Part shown: positions 17,786 to 25,465 of the stretch, piece after piece | Numbering within the stretch: position 1 is the first letter of the stretch | Layout of the letters: every line of letters starts with the position of its first letter | Source of the DNA: an uncultured beta proteobacterium | GTDB taxonomy: Bacteria; Pseudomonadota; Gammaproteobacteria; Burkholderiales; Burkholderiaceae_C | Direction of reading: 5' to 3' | DNA: 64,000 nt | Assembly: GCA_903830985.1 (NCBI GenBank) | Contig: CAIKVZ010000116.1 | Coordinates: 1 to 64,000 of the forward strand | The notes under the pieces: model-generated | What the model saw: only the letters and a program-made list of their open reading frames with translations | Told to the model about the DNA's origin: nothing | The model's database searches: none | Translations under genes and position numbers: made by a program

Positions 17786-18604
17786 ATGGAAAAGCTCATC
17801 ATCACCGCAGCGCTGGATGGCGCAGAGGTCACGCGCGAACAACAGCCGGCGCTGCCCGTCACGCCCGAGGAGATCGCGTTGGCGGCCGAAGAATGCTGGC
17901 AGGCCGGCGCATCGATCGTGCACGTGCACGCGCGTCAGAGCGACGGCAGCCCGACGCAGGACGCAGGGATCTACCGCGAGATCATCGAGGCCGTGCGCGC
18001 GCGCTGCGACGTGATCGTGCAGGTCTCCACCGGCGGCGCGGTCGGCATGACGACGCTTGAGCGGCTGGCGCCGGTGACGCTGTCGCCCGAGATGGCGACG
18101 CTGTCCATGGGCACGGTGAACTTCGGCGACGGCGTCTTCATGAACGCGCCGGCCGACATGGAAACCTTCGGGCGTGCCATGCAGGCACAGGGCGTGAAGA
18201 TCGAGTTGGAAATCTTCGACTCGGGCATGCTCAGCACGGCGCAGCGCTGGTTGAAGCAGGGCCTGCTCACGGGGCCGCAGCACTTCGACTTCGTGCTCGG
18301 CGTGCCGGGCGGCATGGCGGGAACGCCGCAGGCGCTGATGTACCTGGTGTCTCAAGTGCCAGCGGGTTCGACCTGGACCGTGGCCGGCCTGGGCGCAGCG
18401 CAATTGCCGCTGGCCACGCTGGCCGTGCTGCTGGGCGGGCACGCGCGCGTCGGCTTCGAAGACAACATCTACTACCGCAAGGGCGAACTGGCGACGAGCA
18501 ATGCCCAACTGGTGGAGCGCGTGGCGCGCATCAGCCGCGAGCTCGATCGCGCCGTGGCCACTCCCGATGAAGCGCGCGCCATCCTGGGAATGCTCAGGGT
18601 CTGA
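17786..18604 (+). CDS. kce: 3-keto-5-aminohexanoate cleavage enzyme
   Basis: A zinc-dependent BKACE-family enzyme that condenses 5-amino-3-oxohexanoate with acetyl-CoA and splits it to 3-aminobutyryl-CoA and acetoacetate. The 272-residue TIM barrel shows the metal-binding pair in SIVHVHARQSDG (His48 and His50 by count). It also shows VIVQVSTGGAVGMT, TLSMGTVNFGDGVF and the C-terminal GFEDNIYYRKGELATSN segment that carries further family-conserved residues. ATG 17786 is used; the frame remains open upstream inside kal. This is the last gene of the operon. Acetoacetate would need a CoA-transferase that is not in the window. Confidence 0.92.
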   Translation: MEKLIITAALDGAEVTREQQPALPVTPEEIALAAEECWQAGASIVHVHARQSDGSPTQDAGIYREIIEAVRARCDVIVQVSTGGAVGMTTLERLAPVTLSPEMATLSMGTVNFGDGVFMNAPADMETFGRAMQAQGVKIELEIFDSGMLSTAQRWLKQGLLTGPQHFDFVLGVPGGMAGTPQALMYLVSQVPAGSTWTVAGLGAAQLPLATLAVLLGGHARVGFEDNIYYRKGELATSNAQLVERVARISRELDRAVATPDEARAILGMLRV

Positions 18605-18628
18605 GCTTCAGGTCGGCGCCGACCCCGT

Positions 18629-20791
18629 TCAGCGTTCGTCGGCACGCTGGGCCGATTCGGTGCGCGCACGATGTGACAGTTCGCGCGCGATGTTTCTCAT
18701 GATCGTCAGGGCCGTTGCCGGCTGCTCCAGCATCAGTGTGGCCATGGAGTGGTTGTGCAACAGTGCCGCACGCAGCGGCGTGTCGGCTCGAGCCGTTGCC
18801 GAGCGGGTCTTGCCGTCGACAAAGCCCATTTCCCCGAAGAACTGTCCAGGACCGAAAGTGGCCAGGCGTATCGGATCCTTACCCGAGCCTGCGAGCACGC
18901 TCACCGACCCCTGCTCCAGCAGCCACACCCCATCGGCCTGGCTGTCCTGATAAAACAGCACCGTGCCCTGCGCCACTTCGGATCGCTCTGACAGATTCAG
19001 TACCGCGCGTACTTCATCGCTGCTCAGGTCTTGCAGCAGCAGGTTGCCTTCCAGCGCCACCGTCTGCGGCGCGTTCAGGGCCGCATTCAGGCTGGCCAGT
19101 ACCAGGTCTTCGCAGACTTCAAGTCCCCGATCCAGGTCGACGCAGTAGCACACACCGGGCAGCTTCTTCAGCGTCTGGCGCAACTCGCTGGACCTTGTGC
19201 TGGTGAGGCCGCTCAGGACCACCACCAGTTGCCGATCGCGCAAGGTATGGACCAGCCAGACCAGTGCACCCAGACCGCTGGGGTCGACATCGTGCACGCG
19301 GCTCACGTCGATCACCACGGCCAGCACCTGCGGATCGAGCTCATCAAACAATTGCGTCAAACGCGCGCTGTTGCCGAAAAAAAGATGGCCGGTTAGCCGC
19401 AGCACCGCCGCCCTTTGATACTCGCACTCCAGTTGGCGCCCGGCCTCTACGTCCCTGACGCGGCGCGAGCGATGGTGATCCAGGTAGGCCCACTGCGCCG
19501 TCAGATTGATCGACACGCGGCGCAGCACGGCCAGGCAAGACAGGCCAACGCCCAGAAAACAGGCCCACATCAGGCTGCCAAAAAAGCCCACGAGCGAGAT
19601 CACCAGGGTGATCCAGAATCCCAGATCCACGGCGCCCGCGCCACGCCAGCGACGGCTGCGCAGGATCTCTCCCAGCCTTTGCAAAAAGGGCCGATTCACC
19701 AGGATGGGCACCTGCAGCAGAAACAAACCGGCCACCAGGCCCGCCGGCATGGCCAGCAGCCATTTGCCGAAGGCCAGCAGCAGCAGCGTCGTCAGTCCCA
19801 GGCACACCAGCGCCGCCCGAGTACCGCGACCGCCCGCATTCCAGTTCGCCAAGCTGCGCAAAGGCGAGGCGGTGCTGGGCACGCCGCCCAGCAAGGCGCT
19901 GACGATGTTCGAGCCACCCAGGACAATCAACTCGCGGTTCGCATCAATGCGCAATCCTCCCTTCGTTTCCAGCAAGCCGATGGCCGTAAAGGTCTCCAGG
20001 ATCATCACCAAGGCCAACGCCAGCGCTCCTGGCACGCCGTGCATCAGCAGCGGCCCGATCTGCTGCAGGCCCACCTCGTTCCAGAGCTGAAGCGAAACCC
20101 AGGGCCCGCCCGGACCAAGGTGCAAAGCAGGCCGCGCCAGGGTCGGCTCCAGCAGTGTGGCCAGCGCCAAACCGACCGCAGCTGATACCACGATGTTGGG
20201 TAGCCGTGCGGCCGCCGGCCAGCGCACCTTGAGCCGCGACCACAGCATGTAGCTGCCCAACATGGCGGCGGCGGTCAGCGCGGCGAAGGCATTGCCGTGG
20301 ACGATTTGCTGCGAGGCCAGCCAAATCAACATCAGTGCCGTGCCATTGCCGATGCCGGCGGTGACCGGCGTCGGCATCATCTTAAATACCGTGCCCAGTT
20401 TCAGCCAGCCGGACAACAGCACCAGCGCGCTCGCGCCCAGAAACAACAGGCTGCCTGCAGCCAGGCCGGTGCGAAACTGCAGCAACGAGGGCATGCGTGC
20501 GCTGGACAAAGGGTCCACCACAGCCCAAGACAGTTGCAACACCAGCGCAGCATAGACCAGCAGGGAAGCGTTTCGGGTGCTCGACAGCAGCGCCGCTTGC
20601 CCTCTGAGCAGCATACCCGCCACCTGCACCACCGACGCAGTGATCAGTGTCGCCCACAGCCCTGGCGCCAAGGCCATCGGACCAAACAGCCCCAGAAACA
20701 GCAGGACCGGTCCGATCACGGAAACCATGCCCTGCAAGCTGGCTTCGATGCCACCGCGCCATTCTGAACGAGCGGACGCCTGCCTTGTCAC
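18629..20791 (-). CDS. SulP-family transporter fused to STAS and cyclic-nucleotide-binding domains
   Basis: The 720-residue inner-membrane anion transporter has about 11 hydrophobic segments in residues 20-440. A STAS domain follows at about 455-560 (VVIDVSRVHDVDPSGLGALVWL), then a cyclic-nucleotide-binding domain at about 590-700. The phosphate-binding cassette reads FGEMGFVDGKTRSATARA and keeps the Glu and the Arg that bind a cyclic nucleotide in functional members. Similar three-part proteins exist, and STAS-only SulP members include bicarbonate and sulfate transporters. The anion is unknown. The start is GTG 20791. It faces the kam operon tail to tail and stands alone, with 84 bp to the next gene. 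Confidence 0.86.
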   Translation of the reverse strand: MTRQASARSEWRGGIEASLQGMVSVIGPVLLFLGLFGPMALAPGLWATLITASVVQVAGMLLRGQAALLSSTRNASLLVYAALVLQLSWAVVDPLSSARMPSLLQFRTGLAAGSLLFLGASALVLLSGWLKLGTVFKMMPTPVTAGIGNGTALMLIWLASQQIVHGNAFAALTAAAMLGSYMLWSRLKVRWPAAARLPNIVVSAAVGLALATLLEPTLARPALHLGPGGPWVSLQLWNEVGLQQIGPLLMHGVPGALALALVMILETFTAIGLLETKGGLRIDANRELIVLGGSNIVSALLGGVPSTASPLRSLANWNAGGRGTRAALVCLGLTTLLLLAFGKWLLAMPAGLVAGLFLLQVPILVNRPFLQRLGEILRSRRWRGAGAVDLGFWITLVISLVGFFGSLMWACFLGVGLSCLAVLRRVSINLTAQWAYLDHHRSRRVRDVEAGRQLECEYQRAAVLRLTGHLFFGNSARLTQLFDELDPQVLAVVIDVSRVHDVDPSGLGALVWLVHTLRDRQLVVVLSGLTSTRSSELRQTLKKLPGVCYCVDLDRGLEVCEDLVLASLNAALNAPQTVALEGNLLLQDLSSDEVRAVLNLSERSEVAQGTVLFYQDSQADGVWLLEQGSVSVLAGSGKDPIRLATFGPGQFFGEMGFVDGKTRSATARADTPLRAALLHNHSMATLMLEQPATALTIMRNIARELSHRARTESAQRADER

Positions 20792-20875
20792 AAAGCGATT
20801 TTCAATAAGGCTGCAATGTCGGAGGTGAAATGCATGGGCCCGACAATAACACCGATGCCCATGGCGTAGCCTCCA

Positions 20876-22093
20876 CTATTTGACGTGGCATTCGCGGCGC
20901 AGCAGCGCCATGGCATCCTTGAGTTCGTAATCGGCGTCGCTTTGCAGCGTACTGCGCGACTCTTCCAGGAAGGCGTCACAGAGCTGCAAGTAGGCGTCCT
21001 GGTGCTGCGCCGGCGCATGCTCGCGGATATAGGCCAGCGCGAGTTCCGGCTTCAGACCGGACTTGCGGATCTTGCGGATCAGCGCCGCAGCACCCTTTTC
21101 CGTGAGCAGGGTCTTGGCCACACCGCCGGTGGCCACGCACAGGAACAGCGTGAGCAGCGAGCCGTCGTCGTTGTGCCCAGCCGTGGCCCTTTCCCAGGCG
21201 GCCGAAGTAGAGCGGTCGTAATGGTCGACTTCGCTCAGAGCGTCTTCCAGCCAGAAGTAGCGGCCCATGAAGGCCGGCGTCTGGTTGAACAGCTTCCTTG
21301 CAGTCACGCCACTGTCCAGCATCTTCGGCAGGTCGTCCAGCACCGACTGGCGCACCACTTCCACCACGGCCCGCAGCGAAGGAGGCAGTTTCTTCGGGAG
21401 CGGAATTTCCAGCGTCGCAGACTTGCCGGATGCGACTTTCTTGCGCAGCGCGCCGACCATCTTCTCGAACGCCACCCAGTCGGGCAGTTCGGTGCGCCCC
21501 AGCGCCAGCGACAACAAGGCGGTGCGAATGACGGCGTCGGCATCGGCACCGGCTTCCTCCAGTTCGTCGGCCTGCAGGCCCATGTCATCGGCCAGCCAGA
21601 GTGCGGCGTCGACCACCTGCGCCACCTGGCTGCGTGCGCTCAGTTCGGCCCGGTAGTCGGCCAGGCTGCGCAGCGACCACTTGGCCAGCAGCGGGATCTG
21701 ATCGTCGCTGAAGTTGCGGCGCTCGTGCATGCCGAAGTGGCTGTTCTGCGGCATGACCAGCAGCTTCTTCAGCATCTCGGAGCCACCCTTGGAACGCGAC
21801 AGAAAACTGTTCTCGCGCAGCGACTCGGCCGCCAGCGCCAGATCGCCGTCGCAGCTGTCCTCGAGGTAGAGGCTGACCAGATTCACGATGCGCTCGCGCG
21901 CCTTTTCCAGATCCGGGCGCAGGAACTCGTTGCCGAAATAGCGCGCGATCTGCACCATGCCCTTGGGTGCTTCGGCACAGATGGCGTCGAGTTTGGCCTG
22001 GTCGATGATGCCGTGCTCCAGGCCATGCTGCAGCGCCTTCTCGAAAAAGGGGCGCGCATCGAACAGCGAGACTGACGACTTGGGCTGGGCCAT
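20876..22093 (-). CDS. Conserved-looking protein of unknown function, fourth gene of the J-domain operon
   Basis: I do not recognise this 405-residue protein. It is soluble, has no signal peptide or membrane helix, and is predicted largely helical with many Leu-, Ala- and Glu-rich stretches. A central region (about 225-290) contains PKKLPPSLRAVVEVVRQSVL and TPAFMGRYFWLEDALSEVDH. The near-terminal KGAAALIRKIRKSGLKPELA could form a HEAT-like or TPR-like repeat, but I cannot show that. It is read 17 bases after the stop of the preceding gene, so it is co-transcribed with the J-domain protein and two acidic proteins. Confidence 0.75.
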   Translation of the reverse strand: MAQPKSSVSLFDARPFFEKALQHGLEHGIIDQAKLDAICAEAPKGMVQIARYFGNEFLRPDLEKARERIVNLVSLYLEDSCDGDLALAAESLRENSFLSRSKGGSEMLKKLLVMPQNSHFGMHERRNFSDDQIPLLAKWSLRSLADYRAELSARSQVAQVVDAALWLADDMGLQADELEEAGADADAVIRTALLSLALGRTELPDWVAFEKMVGALRKKVASGKSATLEIPLPKKLPPSLRAVVEVVRQSVLDDLPKMLDSGVTARKLFNQTPAFMGRYFWLEDALSEVDHYDRSTSAAWERATAGHNDDGSLLTLFLCVATGGVAKTLLTEKGAAALIRKIRKSGLKPELALAYIREHAPAQHQDAYLQLCDAFLEESRSTLQSDADYELKDAMALLRRECHVK

Positions 22094-22110
22094 TGGAGTG
22101 ATGTTCTGCG

Positions 22111-22878
22111 TCAGATGGCGGACTCTTCGTCCGAGTCACGCGCCTTGGGCGTGACCTTGCCGCGGTCGGTGTCGCCGGTCTCGACCTTGCCGTCGTCCTC
22201 CTCGGCTTCTTCTTCCTCGTCCAGACCGAGGTCGTGGGCGCGCGCCTTGGCGCGCAGCACGATCAGCATCTCGATGAACAAATCGGGGCACTGGTAGCGC
22301 AGCACCCAGGCCAGCTGCATCCAGTCCTGGTCGGCGACTTCCTCTTCCTCCACGCGGGGCTTGGCGTAAGCCGAGGCCAGCAGGGCGGTCTCGCTCAGCA
22401 TCTGACCGTCGTCGTCCATCGGGTCGAAGGTGCCGGTGCGGGCGAAAGCCTCAATGCGGCTCCACTTGTCGGAGAAGTAATCGGCCAAGGCGTCACTGGC
22501 GCCTTCCATGTCGGCCAGCGCGTGCAGGAAGTCCACGGGTTGCGCGTCTTCGCGGAAAACGATGGAGTTGACCATGCCGCGCAGATGGGTTCGGGTCAGA
22601 TCCTTGTACTGCTTTTCGATCACCATGGCGCGCGCAAACTGCTCCGGGGTGACCAGCAGGTTCACCACCGACTCCTTGGAGTTGTCGTACTCGCGGATCA
22701 CCGCCAGGATGTCCTTTGGCGCCAACTGGTCCAGCACCACCATCAGCGCCCTGTCGCCTTCGGTGTCGGCCAGTTCGACCAGCGCCGACTCGGCGCCAAC
22801 GATGTCGCCGGCGGCAATCAGGCTTTGGGTTTTTTCAATCAGCGCCAGGTAGTTCATGTGCGGTCCAGTTCCATCCAT
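22111..22878 (-). CDS. Unknown acidic-tailed protein, third gene of the J-domain operon
   Basis: A 255-residue cytoplasmic protein with no family I can name. Residues 8-60 (MNYLALIEKTQSLIAAGDIV, AESALVELADTEGDRALMVV) look like a helical N-terminal domain. The last 45 residues are highly charged (DEEEEAEEDDGKVETGDTD). ATG 22878 overlaps the previous stop as ATGA, which favours this start; an internal ATG at 22857 (MNYLALIEK) is possible and would remove an odd DGTGPH lead. Tight coupling suggests a complex with its neighbours. Confidence 0.75.
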   Translation of the reverse strand: MDGTGPHMNYLALIEKTQSLIAAGDIVGAESALVELADTEGDRALMVVLDQLAPKDILAVIREYDNSKESVVNLLVTPEQFARAMVIEKQYKDLTRTHLRGMVNSIVFREDAQPVDFLHALADMEGASDALADYFSDKWSRIEAFARTGTFDPMDDDGQMLSETALLASAYAKPRVEEEEVADQDWMQLAWVLRYQCPDLFIEMLIVLRAKARAHDLGLDEEEEAEEDDGKVETGDTDRGKVTPKARDSDEESAI

Positions 22879-23429
22879 CAGTCTTTGCGGTCAAAGCCCT
22901 GCTCGACCATCCAGTCGGCACCGGCTTCGGCGCGTTCCCGGGCTTCCTTTTCTTCCTGCGCGTCTTGCGCGTCCATGGGACCGTCCTCCGGACCGTCTTC
23001 TTCGTCGCTGTCGTCTTCGGCCTGCTCCGCCCGAATCGGATCGGGCTTGGCGTGCATGTACTCCAGACCGGCGGCCAGCGTCAGAAACCACTCCCCCAGT
23101 GGCTCTTTCAACACCTGCTTTGCCAGCGTCTGCGCCCAGGGCGTGAGTTGCAGCGTGGGCGCCAGCGTGTCCCAGTCCGGGAACTCGTCGGACTCATGAC
23201 CGAGCAGATGCTCCATCGCGGCCGGCGACTTGAACTGAAAGCCCTCATGAAAGATCACGGCCACCATCTCGGGGCTGAATTCGATCATTTGCAGCAGGAA
23301 CTTGAGCTCGCCGCGTTTTTGCTTCAGGCGCTGTTGCAGCACGTCCTTGCCTTCGGAGTCAGACGCCAGGTCGTCCAGCTCCGCCTGGTAGGCCGAGCGC
23401 AGTTGGTGAAAAAAGGGAGAGATTCTCAT
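22878..23429 (-). CDS. Unknown acidic-tailed protein, second gene of the J-domain operon
   Basis: A 183-residue cytoplasmic protein that I do not recognise. A helical N-terminal part (SEGKDVLQQRLKQKRGELKF, probable coiled coil at about 20-48) is followed by a compact middle containing LGEWFLTLAAGLEYMHAKPD. A strongly acidic linker (EDDSDEEDGPEDGPMDAQDA) precedes a short basic end. It starts by a 4-base ATGA overlap with the J-domain gene and ends by overlapping the next start. Together these features suggest an adaptor or client of the J-domain protein; that is inference. Confidence 0.75.
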   Translation of the reverse strand: MRISPFFHQLRSAYQAELDDLASDSEGKDVLQQRLKQKRGELKFLLQMIEFSPEMVAVIFHEGFQFKSPAAMEHLLGHESDEFPDWDTLAPTLQLTPWAQTLAKQVLKEPLGEWFLTLAAGLEYMHAKPDPIRAEQAEDDSDEEDGPEDGPMDAQDAQEEKEARERAEAGADWMVEQGFDRKD

Positions 23430-23710
23430 GCCGAGGGGGTGATCCGTGAAAAGTAGTTGTGCCAGATGTCGCGCGCCGTGGCGAGCGGGTCATCGAGCAG
23501 GTTGCGCCGGCGATTGTCGTCGTAGGCCTGGCGCTTTGCCTCGTCGGCCAGCACCTCGTACGCCTCTTGCACCGCGCGAAAGCGCTGCGCCGCGTCGGGC
23601 GCGGAGCTGCGGTCCGGATGGTGCAGCGCCGCCTGCTGGCGAAAGGCTTTTTTTACATCGGCCAGCGAGGCGCTGCTGGCCAGCCCCAGGGCGGCGTAAT
23701 GGTCTTTCAT
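23426..23710 (-). CDS. Small J-domain (DnaJ-like) co-chaperone
   Basis: A 94-residue protein made almost wholly of a J domain (residues 1-65). MKDHYAALGLASSASLADVK opens helix I, the invariant HPD (31-33) lies in ALHHPDRSS, and FRAVQEAYEVLADEAKRQAY forms helix III. The C-terminus (DDPLATARDIWHNYFSRITP) replaces the Gly/Phe, zinc and client domains of DnaJ, making it a class C protein. It would stimulate an Hsp70 (DnaK or HscA) for specific partners, presumably the products of the following genes with which it overlaps. ATG 23710 starts the family MKDHYAALG opening; upstream in-frame sequence is not part of a J domain. Confidence 0.88.
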   Translation of the reverse strand: MKDHYAALGLASSASLADVKKAFRQQAALHHPDRSSAPDAAQRFRAVQEAYEVLADEAKRQAYDDNRRRNLLDDPLATARDIWHNYFSRITPSA

Positions 23711-23866
23711 GCGGGCGTCGGGGTTGGAAGTGCGAGGATGGGCCGATATCGATCCGGCCTGAGCGCTCGCAGTCCGGGTAACCTCTGATTGTCGCTTACT
23801 CGTCTCAACGGCGCGCAGGCGCCTGCGCCAAGCCGCTGCGCCGGCCAAAGCTGCGTGCGCGGCTGG

Positions 23867-24415
23867 CTATTTCTGCGCCGCGCGCCACTGCGCCACGGCC
23901 TTCAGGGTGTTGGCCACATGCTGCTCCGGGCTCAAGCTGGAGAACACGTACAGCACCTTGCCTGCGGGGCTGATGACGTAGGAGATGCGGTCCGCCATGC
24001 CGGGGACAAAACCCAGACCAGCGTCGTACTGCTTGGTGATGCGCGCGCCGTTGTCGGCGGCGACGGCGAACTTGTCCCGGCAGGCCTCAACCGAGAACTT
24101 CTTCAGGGTCTCGATGTTGTCATTGGATATGCCCACCACCGTCGCGCCCAGCGCCTGGAACTTCGGCGTGGCCTCGGCAAATTCATGCGCCTCGATGGTG
24201 CAGCCGCTGGTGAAGGCCTTGGGATAGAAATACAGCACGACCGGCCCCTTCTTCAGGGTCTCGGCCAGGGAGAACTTGAAGGCCACGCCGCCCTGCGCGG
24301 CCTCTGTCGTGAAGTCGGGCGTGGCCGCGCCAACAGCCAGCGCCGCCTGCGCGCCACCGGAAAACGCCAGGGTGGCGGCGATGCAAAGTGCCAAGGCCCG
24401 TTTGCGGATGTTCAT
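23867..24415 (-). CDS. Exported peroxiredoxin (AhpC/TSA, Bcp-like)
   Basis: A 182-residue thiol peroxidase with a signal peptide (MNIRKRALALCIAATLAFSG, cleavage near AQA, residue 24), so probably periplasmic. The thioredoxin fold carries the peroxidatic cysteine Cys72 in KAFTSGCTIEAHEF. A second cysteine (Cys112, VEACRDKF) lies where a resolving cysteine could act. PGMADRISYVISPAGKVLYV is the usual C-terminal Bcp/PrxQ segment. Ribosome-binding site AGGAGT precedes ATG 24415. It is separate from the J-domain operon (156 bp gap). Secreted Bcp-like peroxiredoxins are common in this phylum. Confidence 0.87.
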   Translation of the reverse strand: MNIRKRALALCIAATLAFSGGAQAALAVGAATPDFTTEAAQGGVAFKFSLAETLKKGPVVLYFYPKAFTSGCTIEAHEFAEATPKFQALGATVVGISNDNIETLKKFSVEACRDKFAVAADNGARITKQYDAGLGFVPGMADRISYVISPAGKVLYVFSSLSPEQHVANTLKAVAQWRAAQK

Positions 24416-24579
24416 CGATGACTCCTGAATGTGGTTGATGCGTGGACGCAGAAGCAGTTTCGCGCGCAATGGAGGACCGCGCTGCGCCGGATGGCAAGTC
24501 CCTGCGCCAACGCAGGGATCAGCCGGCCCATGCGGTGCATACTGTGCGCCTCAAACCCGCGACACCCCAGAAAGTTCCC

Positions 24580-24768
24580 ATGACACTTTGCCCCATTGCT
24601 CTGGCCATCGGCTGCCAGAAATGCCCCATCTTCAAGGTCTGCCCCGTCAAGAGCGTGATCGGCGATAGCCCGAAGGCCGCGCCGCCCGCCGCCAAGCCGG
24701 TGGCCAAACCCGCCGCCCGGTCTGCAGCCAAAACTGCAGCGGCGCGCAAGAAACCCAAGAAGAAATAA
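24580..24768 (+). CDS. Small Cys-rich protein with Lys/Ala/Pro-rich tail
   Basis: A 62-residue protein that I cannot name. The first 30 residues hold four cysteines (MTLCPIALAIGCQKCPIFKV then CPVKSVIGD), a spacing that could bind zinc or an Fe-S cluster. The rest is a low-complexity tail of Ala, Pro and Lys ending ARKKPKKK, reminiscent of histone H1-like tails and likely to bind nucleic acid or membrane. ATG 24580 begins the conserved-looking part; the frame stays open upstream to about 24442 without support. It ends 3 bases before the esterase start and is divergent from the peroxiredoxin gene. Confidence 0.65.
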   Translation: MTLCPIALAIGCQKCPIFKVCPVKSVIGDSPKAAPPAAKPVAKPAARSAAKTAAARKKPKKK

Positions 24769-24771
24769 ACC

Positions 24772-25452
24772 ATGTCCGACTTGCTGCCCCGCATCGAACT
24801 CGAATCCGGCCCGAATCCGACTGCCGCGGTGATCTGGCTGCACGGTCTGGGCGCCAGCGGCGACGACTTTGCCGGACTGGTGCCGGAGCTCGACCTCAGC
24901 GGCTGCCCGCCGATCCGCTTTGTCTTTCCACACGCGCCGGTCATGCCGGTGACGCTCAATGGCGGCTACGAGATGCCGGCCTGGTACGACATCTTCGGCA
25001 CGGAGCTCGGCGCCGGTGCAGTGCGCCGCGAGGACGCCGCCGGCATTGCCGCTTCGGCGCTGGCGATCGAGGCGCTGGTCGCGCACGAAGTGGCGCGCGG
25101 CATCCCGGCAGCGCGCATCGTGCTGGCCGGTTTTTCCCAAGGCTGCGCGCTGGCCCTGCATACGGGGCTGCGCCACGCCGAGCAGTTGGCGGGCATCATG
25201 GCGCTGTCGGGTTATCTGCCGCTGGCCGGCACGCTGGCTCAGGAACGCTGTGCCGCCAACGCGCATACCCCCATCTTCATGGCGCACGGCACACAGGATC
25301 CCGTCGTCGTGCTGAGCCGGGGTCAGGCTTCACAGGCGCAGCTCGCGGCGCTGGGCTACACCGTGCAGTGGCACACCTACCCCATGCCGCACAGCGTGCA
25401 TCCACAGGAAGTGGCCGACATCGGCGCCTTCCTGCGCCAGGTACTGGCCTGA
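24772..25452 (+). CDS. Carboxylesterase / phospholipase-like alpha/beta hydrolase
   Basis: A 226-residue cytoplasmic serine hydrolase of the carboxylesterase/acyl-protein-thioesterase family (YpfH-like). It has the oxyanion-hole IWLHGLGASGDDF (residues 22-34), the nucleophile elbow GFSQGCALAL (Ser about 120), the acid in HGTQDPVVV and the catalytic His in YPMPHSVHPQE. It likely cleaves short acyl esters or lysophospholipids. It follows the small Cys-rich gene by 3 bases, forming a two-gene unit. Confidence 0.9.
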   Translation: MSDLLPRIELESGPNPTAAVIWLHGLGASGDDFAGLVPELDLSGCPPIRFVFPHAPVMPVTLNGGYEMPAWYDIFGTELGAGAVRREDAAGIAASALAIEALVAHEVARGIPAARIVLAGFSQGCALALHTGLRHAEQLAGIMALSGYLPLAGTLAQERCAANAHTPIFMAHGTQDPVVVLSRGQASQAQLAALGYTVQWHTYPMPHSVHPQEVADIGAFLRQVLA

Positions 25453-25465
25453 GGCACGCTGCGCT

